In this document: in pieces, positions 40,264-48,887 of the stretch
Layout of the letters: each line of letters opens with the position of its first letter
How positions within the stretch are numbered: position 1 is the stretch's first letter
Assembly (NCBI GenBank): GCA_019187225.1
Contig: JABAQQ010000021.1
Coordinates: 67,600-131,599 of the forward strand
DNA from: Saprospiraceae bacterium
GTDB lineage: Bacteria; Bacteroidota; Bacteroidia; Chitinophagales; Saprospiraceae
Length of the DNA: 64,000 nt
Direction: 5' to 3'
Notes under the pieces: model-generated
Seen by the model: only the letters and a program-made list of their open reading frames with translations
Databases searched by the model: none
Told to the model about the DNA's origin: nothing
Program-made: the position numbers and the translations under genes

Positions 40264-41727
40264 ATGAAACGTCTTCCTGTACAAACATTGGGATTAACTG
40301 CCATGATCCTGCTTTTCTGCTGTGCGACACTGCCGGCGCAAGAACAAACCGACGCTTTCTTCCGGGACTGGAGCCCGGAAAAATATAGTTTTTCCGAACA
40401 CCGGGACCCGTGCAAGGTCTTTATCGGCGTAGGTACTACCAGCGTTCCGGGGGGGCTGAAAGTGGATTACACCGTTGACAATACACCAGCCCGCGCCTCC
40501 GGCGTTCAGGAAGGTGACCTGATCCTGGCCTTGGACGGCATAGCAGTCGGAACTCATTCCGAATTGGTACGCGAACGCGACAAACACCGGCAAGGCGATG
40601 CTTTCACCCTGACCATTCTGCGCGATGGCAGCGAGATAAAAATCAACGCCCGGTTTAAAGAATGCAGCCAGGAAGAACAGGAACAATTCCGCCAACAGGA
40701 AGAAGATATCCGGATGCGTATAGTAGAGCAAATGGAACACCTGAAAGCATTGCGACATCCGGGCGATTGGCAAATGAAAACACCCGGTTCGGAAGGCTTG
40801 ATGAAGATCGAAAAAATGGAACGGCCGATCCTGGGAGTGTATGAAAACGAAGAAATCAGCGTGCCGGGACTTGTCATCGGGAGCGTGATTGCCGGAAAAG
40901 GAGCCGAAGCGGCCGGTCTGAAAACCGGCGATGTGGTGACCAGCGTGGATGGAAAAACGGTCACCGGCGGCGGTACCCTGCGGGCTGCATTGAATGACCA
41001 TCGGCCGGGCGACCATGTCACGGTCGTTTATCAGCGCGACGGTCAGACTTACGAGACAGAGCTCACCCTCAGCGCGGATCGCGGTTTTTCGTCGTTTAAA
41101 ATGGAGCGCGACCCCTGCGCCGTATTCATCGGTGTTTATACCGGCGAAAATGGGAGCGACGGACGCGGCGTGCGGGTGACGGGCATTGTGGACAATACCC
41201 CCGCCAAACAAAGCGGCGTACAACCCGACGACATCATTCTGGCACTCGACGATCAGCGGGTCAATACCAATGCCGAACTGCTCATCGAGCGCAACAAACA
41301 CCGCTCCGGCGATCCGTTCCAACTGACGATTGACCGCGACGGAGCCATTCTGACCATTGACGCCATTTTCAAATCCTGCCCAACGCCCGAAGTGGCGGAA
41401 ATGCAGGAAGCAAAAACACCGGCCGAGCCGCGGAAAAATGACCCGGTGAACGTGGAAGCATCCCCATTCTTAGAAAGGCTGGAATTGTTCCCCAATCCGA
41501 CGACAGGCCCCGTCAATGTCCGCTTCGAAGCAGAAGCCGTACCCACCACAGTCCGCATCCTGGACGCTTCGGGCAGAACGGTTTACAGCAAATCGCTTCC
41601 GCAGTTCAACGGCTATTTCAACGAACAGATCAACCTCTTCGGCAATACGCCGGGTACTTATCTGCTCACCATCCAGCAGGGCGAACGGGTCAGCAACCGG
41701 AAGGTGGTGCTGGTGCCGGGGGCATAA
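40264..41727 (+). CDS. T9SS-exported protein with three PDZ domains
   Basis: 487 residues. Signal peptide (MKRLPVQTLGLTAMILLFCCATLPAQ), PDZ1 at about 45-120, a charged helix at about 125-165, PDZ2 at about 185-270 and PDZ3 at about 277-370. PDZ1 and PDZ3 are near-duplicates: VDNTPARASGVQEGDLILALDG against VDNTPAKQSGVQPDDIILAL, each closed by FK-C. PDZ2 is of the degP/C-terminal-processing type (AEAAGLKTGDVVTSVDG). No protease domain is present. A type A sorting domain (LELFPNPTTGPVNVRF ... GTYLLTIQQG) follows. A secreted PDZ-only scaffold is unusual; it may bind C-termini of other surface proteins. Confidence 0.88.
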   Translation: MKRLPVQTLGLTAMILLFCCATLPAQEQTDAFFRDWSPEKYSFSEHRDPCKVFIGVGTTSVPGGLKVDYTVDNTPARASGVQEGDLILALDGIAVGTHSELVRERDKHRQGDAFTLTILRDGSEIKINARFKECSQEEQEQFRQQEEDIRMRIVEQMEHLKALRHPGDWQMKTPGSEGLMKIEKMERPILGVYENEEISVPGLVIGSVIAGKGAEAAGLKTGDVVTSVDGKTVTGGGTLRAALNDHRPGDHVTVVYQRDGQTYETELTLSADRGFSSFKMERDPCAVFIGVYTGENGSDGRGVRVTGIVDNTPAKQSGVQPDDIILALDDQRVNTNAELLIERNKHRSGDPFQLTIDRDGAILTIDAIFKSCPTPEVAEMQEAKTPAEPRKNDPVNVEASPFLERLELFPNPTTGPVNVRFEAEAVPTTVRILDASGRTVYSKSLPQFNGYFNEQINLFGNTPGTYLLTIQQGERVSNRKVVLVPGA

Positions 41728-41752
41728 TTGGTTGTTGGTTGTTGGTTGTTGA
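41728..41752. repeat. GGTTGTT tandem words, single arm
   Basis: TTGGTTGTTGGTTGTTGG directly after the PDZ protein stop, with no complementary arm nearby. Same word as 23121-23184. Confidence 0.7.
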
Positions 41753-41825
41753 AAATTTCAATTTTTTCCCCTTCCACCCAACCCCTTTTAAAAAAAGTGC
41801 GTGTGTTTCGTAAAATTCACTTTTT

Positions 41826-44800
41826 ATGAAAAACACAACCTGCTACATTCTGACAACTGTAATGGCATTGCTGTGCATTCGCTCGAATGCACAGCAATTT
41901 TTTTTCTCCTCCGTACGACCCAGTACGTGTAATGCCGCAGACGGCATCGTCACTGTCGTTCCTACGCAAGGAGTACCACCCTTTACCTATTTGTGGAGCA
42001 CGGGTGCGACCGAATTGAGTATCAAAAACGTCCCGAAAGGCGTGTACACCGCCACACTCACTGACGCGACCGGAGCAACCGTTGTCCATTCGCACATTCT
42101 GAACAGCGAAGAACTGGACCTGTACCTCGACGATGTGAAGCCGGTCACATTTTGCACATCCAATTCCGGCGCGCTGACCGTCAGTCCCGTCGGCGGGCTC
42201 GCGCCTTACACTTACACCTGGAGCAACGGCCAAAGCACGGCAACAGCCTCAGGTTTGACAGCCGGCACTTACGCCGTCACGGTCACGGATGCCAACGGCT
42301 GCGTCGCCCTGGGCGAATACAAAGTGGGGTACCACCAGAACTATTACCCTTCCGCCTCCATCGCTACTGTGAATGAGCCGGACTGTATCAACACGACCAA
42401 CGGTGAACTACGGGCATACATGAATTGGAGCGGTTACGGACCTTATACCTACGCCTGGAGCAATGGCGCTTCGGCAGAAACGGTTTCCAACCTCGCTCCC
42501 GGCGTTTATTCTGTCACGGTCACGGATGCGCTCGGTTGCCCGCGTACTGCGACAGCGACATTGCACAATGCACTGACGATGACGGGCAGTGTCATTTGCG
42601 CAGGGAACGGTTCGGGCACGGTGAGTGCGACGCTGGTGAACGCCACTGCGCCGGTCAACTACTCGTGGAGCAACGGCCAAACGGGACAAAATCTGAGCAG
42701 CCTGAACAGTGGAACTTACACCGTCACAGCTTCCGATGCGAATGGTTGCAGTTCCATCAATCAGGTGCAAGTCTCTGTGCCACAATTAAACGTTTACGAC
42801 AACTCGCCGAAATGTTATGCCGGTAACAACGGCGTAGCCTACTGCTTTGTCAATGGCGACAACCCGGTGAGTTATTTGTGGGACAACGGCGGTACGGAGG
42901 CATACAACAATTCGCTCAGCCCGGGCATACACAGCGTGACGGTCACGACAGCTTTGGGCTGCACTTTGACAAAGAATGTCACGATTGCCGCGCCGGTAGC
43001 TCCTCCCATCGAAATTGCCTACACCGCCGACCCTGCCGATTGCGCCAACGGAACGAACGGCGCATTGAACATCACCATTTCGGGCGGCATTCCGCCGTAT
43101 AATTTCTACGCTTATGGAGCTAACGGTTTCACTGCCAACAACACAGCCGACATGCAAAATCTGGCAGGAGGAAAATACTACCTGTCGGTCTATACATCTT
43201 TCCCCAACTATTGCACTGCAAACACGGAGGCTGTACTCCCCGATGCGGGAGGTTTCGATCCTGAACTGGTAGTAGAGCAGGTGGATTGCCTGACGGGCTT
43301 CGGCGCGGCGGCTATCACAGGTGTGACCATGCCCGGCGTGGAGTACGACTGGAATATAGGAGCGAATACGCCTGACGTGTACAACCTCACCTTTGGCGAT
43401 TATGCCGTCACCGTGACGGGGGCGGGGTCTTGTGTCAGATATTTCAATTTCAGCCTGTATAACAACGACACTTTGCAAGCCAACCTCGACTGCGCCGCGC
43501 TGGCGACGGGTACTTTGCTTAATGACCTCGGCGTAACGGGCTGCAACGGAACTGCAGGTATTCCGTTCCAACTCATCCGCACACAGCCTTCGGGCGCGCT
43601 CAACTTTACCGATGAAAACGGTGTGTTTGAGGTATGGCTGCCCGAAGGAACTTTCAACATCGAACCGGCCAATTATAACCCTGCTGACATAGCTTGCCCA
43701 CCGAATGCTGCTCATACCGTCAATACTGTTCCTGGCAACACTTACTCCGGCCTCGATTTCCATTTTTACAACCCCAACCCGACCGACCACCGGGTGAAAC
43801 ACAGGGCTTTGCGTACAGCACAGCCGGGGTTCCCTTACTCATTGCGCTTCGAAGTGTGCAACGACGGCAGCAATTCCAGCAACGGTTCGGTAACGGTGGA
43901 ATACGGCAATTTCTTCGGCAACATGGCAGCTGCGGCCTTCACACAACACGCAGGCACTTTTACTTTTGATTCCGAATCGGCAGGCATCCCGAACAATGAG
44001 GCGATTTTCACTTTTCCCGGCATCACGCCCGGCGGCTGCGAGCTGTTCCAGGTTGATTTCGAAACGCCCACTACCACACCTGCCAACACAGAATTTATCA
44101 CCCGCGCCACCGTGACACCTCCCAATGGCGACCCGACGCCCGACAACAATATTTCTACCTTGTTCAATACGGTTGTCGGCTCTTTCGACCCCAACAGCGT
44201 GTTCGCCTACCCCGCCCGCAATGGCAATCCGCGCGACGGCGGCAATATCCTGCGCAACCTCGACACTAAGATCACCTATCAGATATTTTTCCAAAATACC
44301 GGCACCGCGCCCGCCGACCTGGTCGTAATACGCGATACGCTGGCGCCGCAGCTCAACATCGCTACCGTCCGGAACATCACGGCATCACACGACGTAAAAG
44401 TATCGGTAGAGGGCGACAACGACGTACTGGTGTTCAAGTTCCCGAACATCCACCTACCCGATTCTGCAAGCGACTATGCCAACAGCATCGGTTCGATCCA
44501 GTATGAAGTCGATCTTTTTCAAGGGCTCCCGGCAGGCACTGCAATCGCCAAACAGGCAGCGATCTATTTCGATTTCAACAGCCCTGTCGTCACCAACAAC
44601 AATTTACTGAAAGTCGTGGATACCAATTCGACAGGAGGGCCGGAAAGAGATGACAAAACTGTTGTTGTTTTCCCGAATCCCGCCCTTGACTATTTCGGAT
44701 TCTACAACGAAACTGCTTGTGAAATGAGCATTTTCAACGCAATGGGAGCGCCCGTTTCCCGGCAAAATATTCCGCAGGGATTACAACAAATACCTGTGGC

Positions 44801-44882
44801 AGACTTGCCCGATGGCATTTACTTCATACGATTAGACTCGGGTAAAACCGTACGGAACGGAAAAGTGGTGGTGAGTCGTTGA
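41826..44882 (+). CDS. Large T9SS-exported protein with SprB-type repeats
   Basis: 1018 residues. Signal peptide (MKNTTCYILTTVMALLCIRSNAQ). At least five SprB-like modules with the core P-[YF]-x-Y-x-W-S/D-N/T-G (PPFTYLWSTGATE, APYTYTWSNGQST, GPYTYAWSNGASA, APVNYSWSNGQTG, NPVSYLWDNGGTE), each followed by GVY/GTY-x-V-T-x-T-D-A-x-G-C. Then a carboxypeptidase-regulatory-like insert, a DUF11/DUF7619-type region (SFDPNSVFAYPARNGNP ... DFNSPVVTNNN) and a type A sorting domain (VVVFPNPALDYFGFY). SprB repeats are known from gliding adhesins. This is probably a surface adhesin or gliding-related protein; it is short for that class. Confidence 0.88.
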   Translation: MKNTTCYILTTVMALLCIRSNAQQFFFSSVRPSTCNAADGIVTVVPTQGVPPFTYLWSTGATELSIKNVPKGVYTATLTDATGATVVHSHILNSEELDLYLDDVKPVTFCTSNSGALTVSPVGGLAPYTYTWSNGQSTATASGLTAGTYAVTVTDANGCVALGEYKVGYHQNYYPSASIATVNEPDCINTTNGELRAYMNWSGYGPYTYAWSNGASAETVSNLAPGVYSVTVTDALGCPRTATATLHNALTMTGSVICAGNGSGTVSATLVNATAPVNYSWSNGQTGQNLSSLNSGTYTVTASDANGCSSINQVQVSVPQLNVYDNSPKCYAGNNGVAYCFVNGDNPVSYLWDNGGTEAYNNSLSPGIHSVTVTTALGCTLTKNVTIAAPVAPPIEIAYTADPADCANGTNGALNITISGGIPPYNFYAYGANGFTANNTADMQNLAGGKYYLSVYTSFPNYCTANTEAVLPDAGGFDPELVVEQVDCLTGFGAAAITGVTMPGVEYDWNIGANTPDVYNLTFGDYAVTVTGAGSCVRYFNFSLYNNDTLQANLDCAALATGTLLNDLGVTGCNGTAGIPFQLIRTQPSGALNFTDENGVFEVWLPEGTFNIEPANYNPADIACPPNAAHTVNTVPGNTYSGLDFHFYNPNPTDHRVKHRALRTAQPGFPYSLRFEVCNDGSNSSNGSVTVEYGNFFGNMAAAAFTQHAGTFTFDSESAGIPNNEAIFTFPGITPGGCELFQVDFETPTTTPANTEFITRATVTPPNGDPTPDNNISTLFNTVVGSFDPNSVFAYPARNGNPRDGGNILRNLDTKITYQIFFQNTGTAPADLVVIRDTLAPQLNIATVRNITASHDVKVSVEGDNDVLVFKFPNIHLPDSASDYANSIGSIQYEVDLFQGLPAGTAIAKQAAIYFDFNSPVVTNNNLLKVVDTNSTGGPERDDKTVVVFPNPALDYFGFYNETACEMSIFNAMGAPVSRQNIPQGLQQIPVADLPDGIYFIRLDSGKTVRNGKVVVSR

Positions 44883-44883
44883 G

Positions 44884-45367
44884 GACGGTAGACGGTGGAC
44901 GGTAGACGGTAGACGGTGGACGGTGGACGGTGGAGGGTAGACGGTGGACGGTGGACGGTAGACGGTGGACGGTGGACGGTAGACGGTGGACGGTGGACGG
45001 TGGACGGTGGACGGTGGACGGTAGACGGTGGACGTTTTAAAAATGACAAGGGACTGTTCAAAAATATGTGTAAAATTTGCAAAATTAAAATATTCAAGCA
45101 GTTTATAATCATTGCTTTAAACAAATAAACAACGAACAAAAACACAATATTTTGAACAGTCCCAATGACTATTATTTTAAAATGTCTACCGTCTACCGTC
45201 TACCGTCTACCGTCTACCGTCCACCGTCCACCGTCTACCGTCTACCGTCTACCGTCCACCGTCCACCGTCTACCGTCCACCGTCCACCGTCTACCGTCCA
45301 CCGTCCACCGTCCACCGTCCACCGTCTACCGTCTACCGTCCACCGTCTACCGTCTACCGTCCAATGT
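44884..45367. repeat. Giant inverted repeat of GACGGTRGACGGTGG words with a MITE-like core
   Basis: The left arm (44884 to about 45035) is about sixteen copies of the 9-nt word GGTAGACGG or GGTGGACGG. The right arm (about 45183-45363) carries the complementary ACCGTCTACC/ACCGTCCACC words. The gap of 485 bp between two genes contains nothing else except the element at 45050-45163. Short frames such as STVYRPPSTVYRLP are translations of the repeat and not genes. The same word occurs in frame inside the gene at 25767-26618. Confidence 0.93.
45050..45163. mobile_element. 114-bp MITE-like element with terminal inverted repeats and near-perfect 8-bp target duplication
   Basis: Ends GGGACTGTTCAAAAATATGT (45050-45069) and ACAATATTTTGAACAGTCCC (45144-45163) are inverted repeats with a one-base indel-type difference. 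The interior is AT-rich and noncoding. Flanks AATGACAA (45042-45049) and AATGACTA (45164-45171) agree at 7 of 8 bases, as expected for a target-site duplication. TIR sequence and 8-bp TSD resemble IS256-type elements (inference). No transposase inside, so non-autonomous. Confidence 0.7.
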
Positions 45368-45994
45368 TCAATTGAATGAATTGGGAACAACGCCTTCCTT
45401 TCTTCCCCCAAACCACCCGAAACGAAGGGTAAGATTGTACACCGGTGCATTCAGGTCCTTCTTGCCGTAGGCGCCCCAACCGCTGATACCATCCACAAAG
45501 CGATAGCCGACCGAACCGCTCAGCCGCATCCAGCGCGCCACATTGAGTTCGACGCCCGCTTCGGGTACTGCCACAAAAACCACGTCATCCCAATTATAAT
45601 CGTCGTCCCAGTCCCAATCGTCCTCAAAATCGGTGACACCCACGCTGCCGCCGGCAATTTTTGCGGAGGCGTAAAAGTGAACCAGTTTGTGTGAGGGAAT
45701 GGTGAATCCCATCCAAAGCCCCCCGTAGCCCATCGCCAGTTGATTCCGGCCGATGACGGGATTGTCGAAGGTTTCACCCATTCCAAACAGACCGACAAAA
45801 AAACGGTCGAATACCACGCCGCCACCGCCGCCGGCACCATAGCCGGTTTCACCGTTGGTGTGGCTCCAGGAAAATATGGGGCCGCCGAAACCGCCGCGCA
45901 CACGGGCATTCCGGAAGAGAATTTCCTGTTCCTCCTGCCCGAAAACAGGAATGGTAAAAAGCAAAAGGGCGAAAAGCGAAATGTTCTTGATCAT
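45368..45994 (-). CDS. Secreted glycine-rich protein, Bacteroidota-specific (paralogue of 59683-60279)
   Basis: 208 residues from the ATG at 45992-45994 (MIKNISLFALLLFTIPVFG, signal peptide). Mature part starts with VRGGFGGPIFSW and has a GGGGGVVFDRFFVGLFG segment, then GYGGLWMGFTIPSHKLVHF, KIAGGSVGV and a C-terminal PEAGVELNVARWMRLSG ending. Alternating strands suggest an outer-membrane beta-barrel or an antiparallel sheet protein. The paralogue shares all these landmarks. An acidic stretch DDWDWDDDYNWDD could bind calcium. Function unknown. Confidence 0.8.
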   Translation of the reverse strand: MIKNISLFALLLFTIPVFGQEEQEILFRNARVRGGFGGPIFSWSHTNGETGYGAGGGGGVVFDRFFVGLFGMGETFDNPVIGRNQLAMGYGGLWMGFTIPSHKLVHFYASAKIAGGSVGVTDFEDDWDWDDDYNWDDVVFVAVPEAGVELNVARWMRLSGSVGYRFVDGISGWGAYGKKDLNAPVYNLTLRFGWFGGRKEGVVPNSFN

Positions 45995-46128
45995 AGCGAA
46001 TGTGTGTTGGGTTGTTGTTTGAATTTTTACCTGAGACACACATGATCCGCTTTACCCTGATGACAGGTGTAAAAAAATTTGAGCAGGGGGCATATCTGCT
46101 ACACGATGTAGTTCGCCGCCCGTGTTGG

Positions 46129-48843
46129 TCATTGTTTGATCAAAATCTGGGATACAGCTGCACCGTTTCCGGTCTTCAAGGTCAGGATATACCATCCTGC
46201 AGGCAGTTCCTTCACCGGTATTTCAATTTGTTGCTTGCCGGCCGGTTGGAATTCCTGTTCCAGTATGGAAGTTATGATCCGTCCATTGGGATCACTTATG
46301 AACAAACTGACTTTTCCCGCTTCGATCAATTCATACCGGACAATGGATTGTTCTACTGCGGGACTTTGCACCCGCAACGCCAAAGTCCGTTGCGCGGTTT
46401 CTTTTGCACTGCTGATCGCTCCCGGCCAATAACGCGCAAGCGCAATATCGATATCCTGTCCATTCGTCGTGAAACCTCCGGCCAGTATTTTGCCTTCAGG
46501 CAGCCATATCATGGTTGTTGCGGCATTGGGACGATACCCTATCTCTGTTATGATCTGGCCATTCCCGCCCCATGTCGAGTCCGGTTTGCCGTTTGCCGCG
46601 AATCGCCAGACAGTCCATACTGCCGATACATCCGGTCCGGACAATGCTTCCTGGGCGCCTGCAGCAAGGATTTTGCCATCCGGCTGCAGGTCAACGCTGT
46701 AGACAAACTGGTTATAACTGGTATTACTCCCCCGGGCTATTCCATTATCTCCAAAGGTTGTATCCGGTTCTCCGGCTGTATTGTATTGGACCAGCAAATA
46801 TCCGTCGTAATACGCTGTATCGTTGTACCAGCCTATTTCACCCGCTATCAGGATTCTGCCATCGGGTCGTATTTTCATATCGAAAAGGGACGTGTTAAAA
46901 GGTTCAAAATTGGTAGTAACGATTCCCTGATCCCCAAATGAGTCATCTATGGCCCCGCCGGGTTGAAACCGCGCTATAAAGAGCACATCGTTATAATCGG
47001 CATCCTGAGTATTGCCGGCTACCAGGATTCGCCCGTCCGGCAATAAGCCGGAGTCGAAAGGATAAGCGCTGTAATCGCCAACGGGCATGACTACTCTCCC
47101 ATTTACTCCGAATGAGTTGTCGGGCGCGCCATCGTCAGAGATACGCAGGAGCAATACCCGGACCGGCACACTAAAACCGGGCGACCAATAACCGGTGACC
47201 AGGATTTTTCCATCCGCCTGGACGGCGATATTGACAGGAACCGCATTGCCGCCGTCATCCTCCACAAAAAGGCCATTGGTCCCAAATGAATTGTCTATCT
47301 GGCCATTCGATAAAAAACGGGCAACAAACAGCGCTTCTCCCGTCAATTGCGATACAATCCCCGTTACCAGGATTTTTCCGTCTGCCTGCAGCGCCATATT
47401 AACACCATAAATTTCCGACGCGCCGGGGGGCAGCAGGTCAGCCCAGCCATTTACTCCGAAGGACGCATCCAGCAAACCATCCGGTAAAAAGCGAACCAGT
47501 ATTTCCTTTCCGCCGAAAAACCGCTTTCCCACTATTTTTCCGTCAGGCTGAACCAAAAACTGATCAAACAGATCATCCCCGTTGGGATACTCCGGAATAA
47601 AATCTATACCGCAACTTGAAAAAGTGGTGTCGAACGTTCCCTCCGGCGTAAACCTGCGAAGGACGAAATCAGAATAAGATGCGTTTAACACCAGCAGATT
47701 TGAACTATCCTGCAGCGCTATGTCTTCCGTGATATAGATCTCGTATGGCTCCGATTGATAAATTCCATTGTCCGCAAATGTTTCGTCAGGCGCCCCCTGC
47801 GCATCTAATTTGGCAACTGACCATCCTTGCCCCTGACGGCTAAAAACGAAAATACTTCCATCCGCCCGGGAGATCACTTTCGTGATGGTCTTATCTTCTC
47901 CCGGAAATACAGGCGTCCAACCATTCACTCCAAATGTAGAATCCAGCGAACCGTTTGCCTCGAAACGCGCCAGAAATGCAGTTGGCACACTGTTCCCGCC
48001 CACCAGGTACCTGCCATCCGGTTGAGGCAACAGGCAATAAGCGGCGTTATCTTCTATATTGAATGAGTCCAGTATGATACCGTTTACATGGAACGTTGTG
48101 TCCGGAGAACCGTCGGGCAAATAACGCAAAAGGGCAATTTTCGAGGTTCCCCCCGGCGTATGCGATTCACCTACTCCGACAATACGCCCATCATCCTGCA
48201 CCGCGAGCGCATGGATTACTTCGAATGGATAAACATCCGCTACAATGCGCCCGTTTGTGCCGAAAGAAGGATCCAAACTTCCATCCGCCAGAAGCCGTAC
48301 AAAAAGAAAATCAAAGTTGTCAAAATTGGTCTCCACATATCCCCCCAATACTATTTTACCGTCCGTTTGTATCGCCATGTCGGCAATATGCGTAAATTTT
48401 CCATCGTTGTGTTCAATTCTCCCATTGTCTCCGAATGCAACATCCGCCGTCCCATCAGCGAGAAAGCGTCTCAAATTAACGCCATACGCATATTCCCCTG
48501 TCACCAATACCTTCCCGTCTGGCAGTATTTCCATATCGCCGAACCCATTCTGATCTAAAAAGACAGCGCATCCTTTTTCACCCCATGTCAGTTCAAGCGA
48601 ACCATCCGGTTGGAAGCGGGTAAAACCTATTCCCACGCTCAACCCTCCATAAGCGGCGCCGCCCACCAAAATATCGCCATCAGGCAGTATTTTTAATGTC
48701 TTCCCGGATGACACGCCTGTATAGTGGCCATCAGCCAGCGTTTTTCCGTTTGTTCCGAAGGTTAGATCGGGATCGCCTGTATTTTGAGCATAAAGCGCGG
48801 CAGAAGATACCAGCGCTGCAAATAATAGTAGATGTTTTTTCAT
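46129..48843 (-). CDS. T9SS-exported delta-60 repeat protein
   Basis: 904 residues. Signal peptide (MKKHLLLFAALVSSAALYAQ). About fourteen delta-60 (DUF5122-type) repeats of 50 to 60 residues, each with L-PDG-x-ILV-x-G ... R-F-x-x-DG-x-x-D-x-T/S-F-G-x-NG. Examples are DPSFGTNGRIVAD, DSTFGVNGWTPVF, DNSFGVNGRVVMP and DTTFGDNGIARGS. They form large beta-propellers. A C-terminal sorting domain starts after the last repeat (EAGKVSLFISDPNGRIITS ... PAGWYILTLKTGNG). A surface or secreted protein, possibly an adhesin. Gene is intact and free of the low-complexity words. Confidence 0.9.
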   Translation of the reverse strand: MKKHLLLFAALVSSAALYAQNTGDPDLTFGTNGKTLADGHYTGVSSGKTLKILPDGDILVGGAAYGGLSVGIGFTRFQPDGSLELTWGEKGCAVFLDQNGFGDMEILPDGKVLVTGEYAYGVNLRRFLADGTADVAFGDNGRIEHNDGKFTHIADMAIQTDGKIVLGGYVETNFDNFDFLFVRLLADGSLDPSFGTNGRIVADVYPFEVIHALAVQDDGRIVGVGESHTPGGTSKIALLRYLPDGSPDTTFHVNGIILDSFNIEDNAAYCLLPQPDGRYLVGGNSVPTAFLARFEANGSLDSTFGVNGWTPVFPGEDKTITKVISRADGSIFVFSRQGQGWSVAKLDAQGAPDETFADNGIYQSEPYEIYITEDIALQDSSNLLVLNASYSDFVLRRFTPEGTFDTTFSSCGIDFIPEYPNGDDLFDQFLVQPDGKIVGKRFFGGKEILVRFLPDGLLDASFGVNGWADLLPPGASEIYGVNMALQADGKILVTGIVSQLTGEALFVARFLSNGQIDNSFGTNGLFVEDDGGNAVPVNIAVQADGKILVTGYWSPGFSVPVRVLLLRISDDGAPDNSFGVNGRVVMPVGDYSAYPFDSGLLPDGRILVAGNTQDADYNDVLFIARFQPGGAIDDSFGDQGIVTTNFEPFNTSLFDMKIRPDGRILIAGEIGWYNDTAYYDGYLLVQYNTAGEPDTTFGDNGIARGSNTSYNQFVYSVDLQPDGKILAAGAQEALSGPDVSAVWTVWRFAANGKPDSTWGGNGQIITEIGYRPNAATTMIWLPEGKILAGGFTTNGQDIDIALARYWPGAISSAKETAQRTLALRVQSPAVEQSIVRYELIEAGKVSLFISDPNGRIITSILEQEFQPAGKQQIEIPVKELPAGWYILTLKTGNGAAVSQILIKQ

Positions 48844-48887
48844 GTGAATGATTGAAATTAGTGAGCTGTTCTTTCGGGAATTTGGCG

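Noticed and set aside
44884-45379. Regularly repeated blocks resembling a CRISPR array or a proline-rich STVYRPP protein.
   Set aside because: Units are 9 nt with no spacers, no cas genes are present, and the frames exist on both strands because the repeat is an inverted array.
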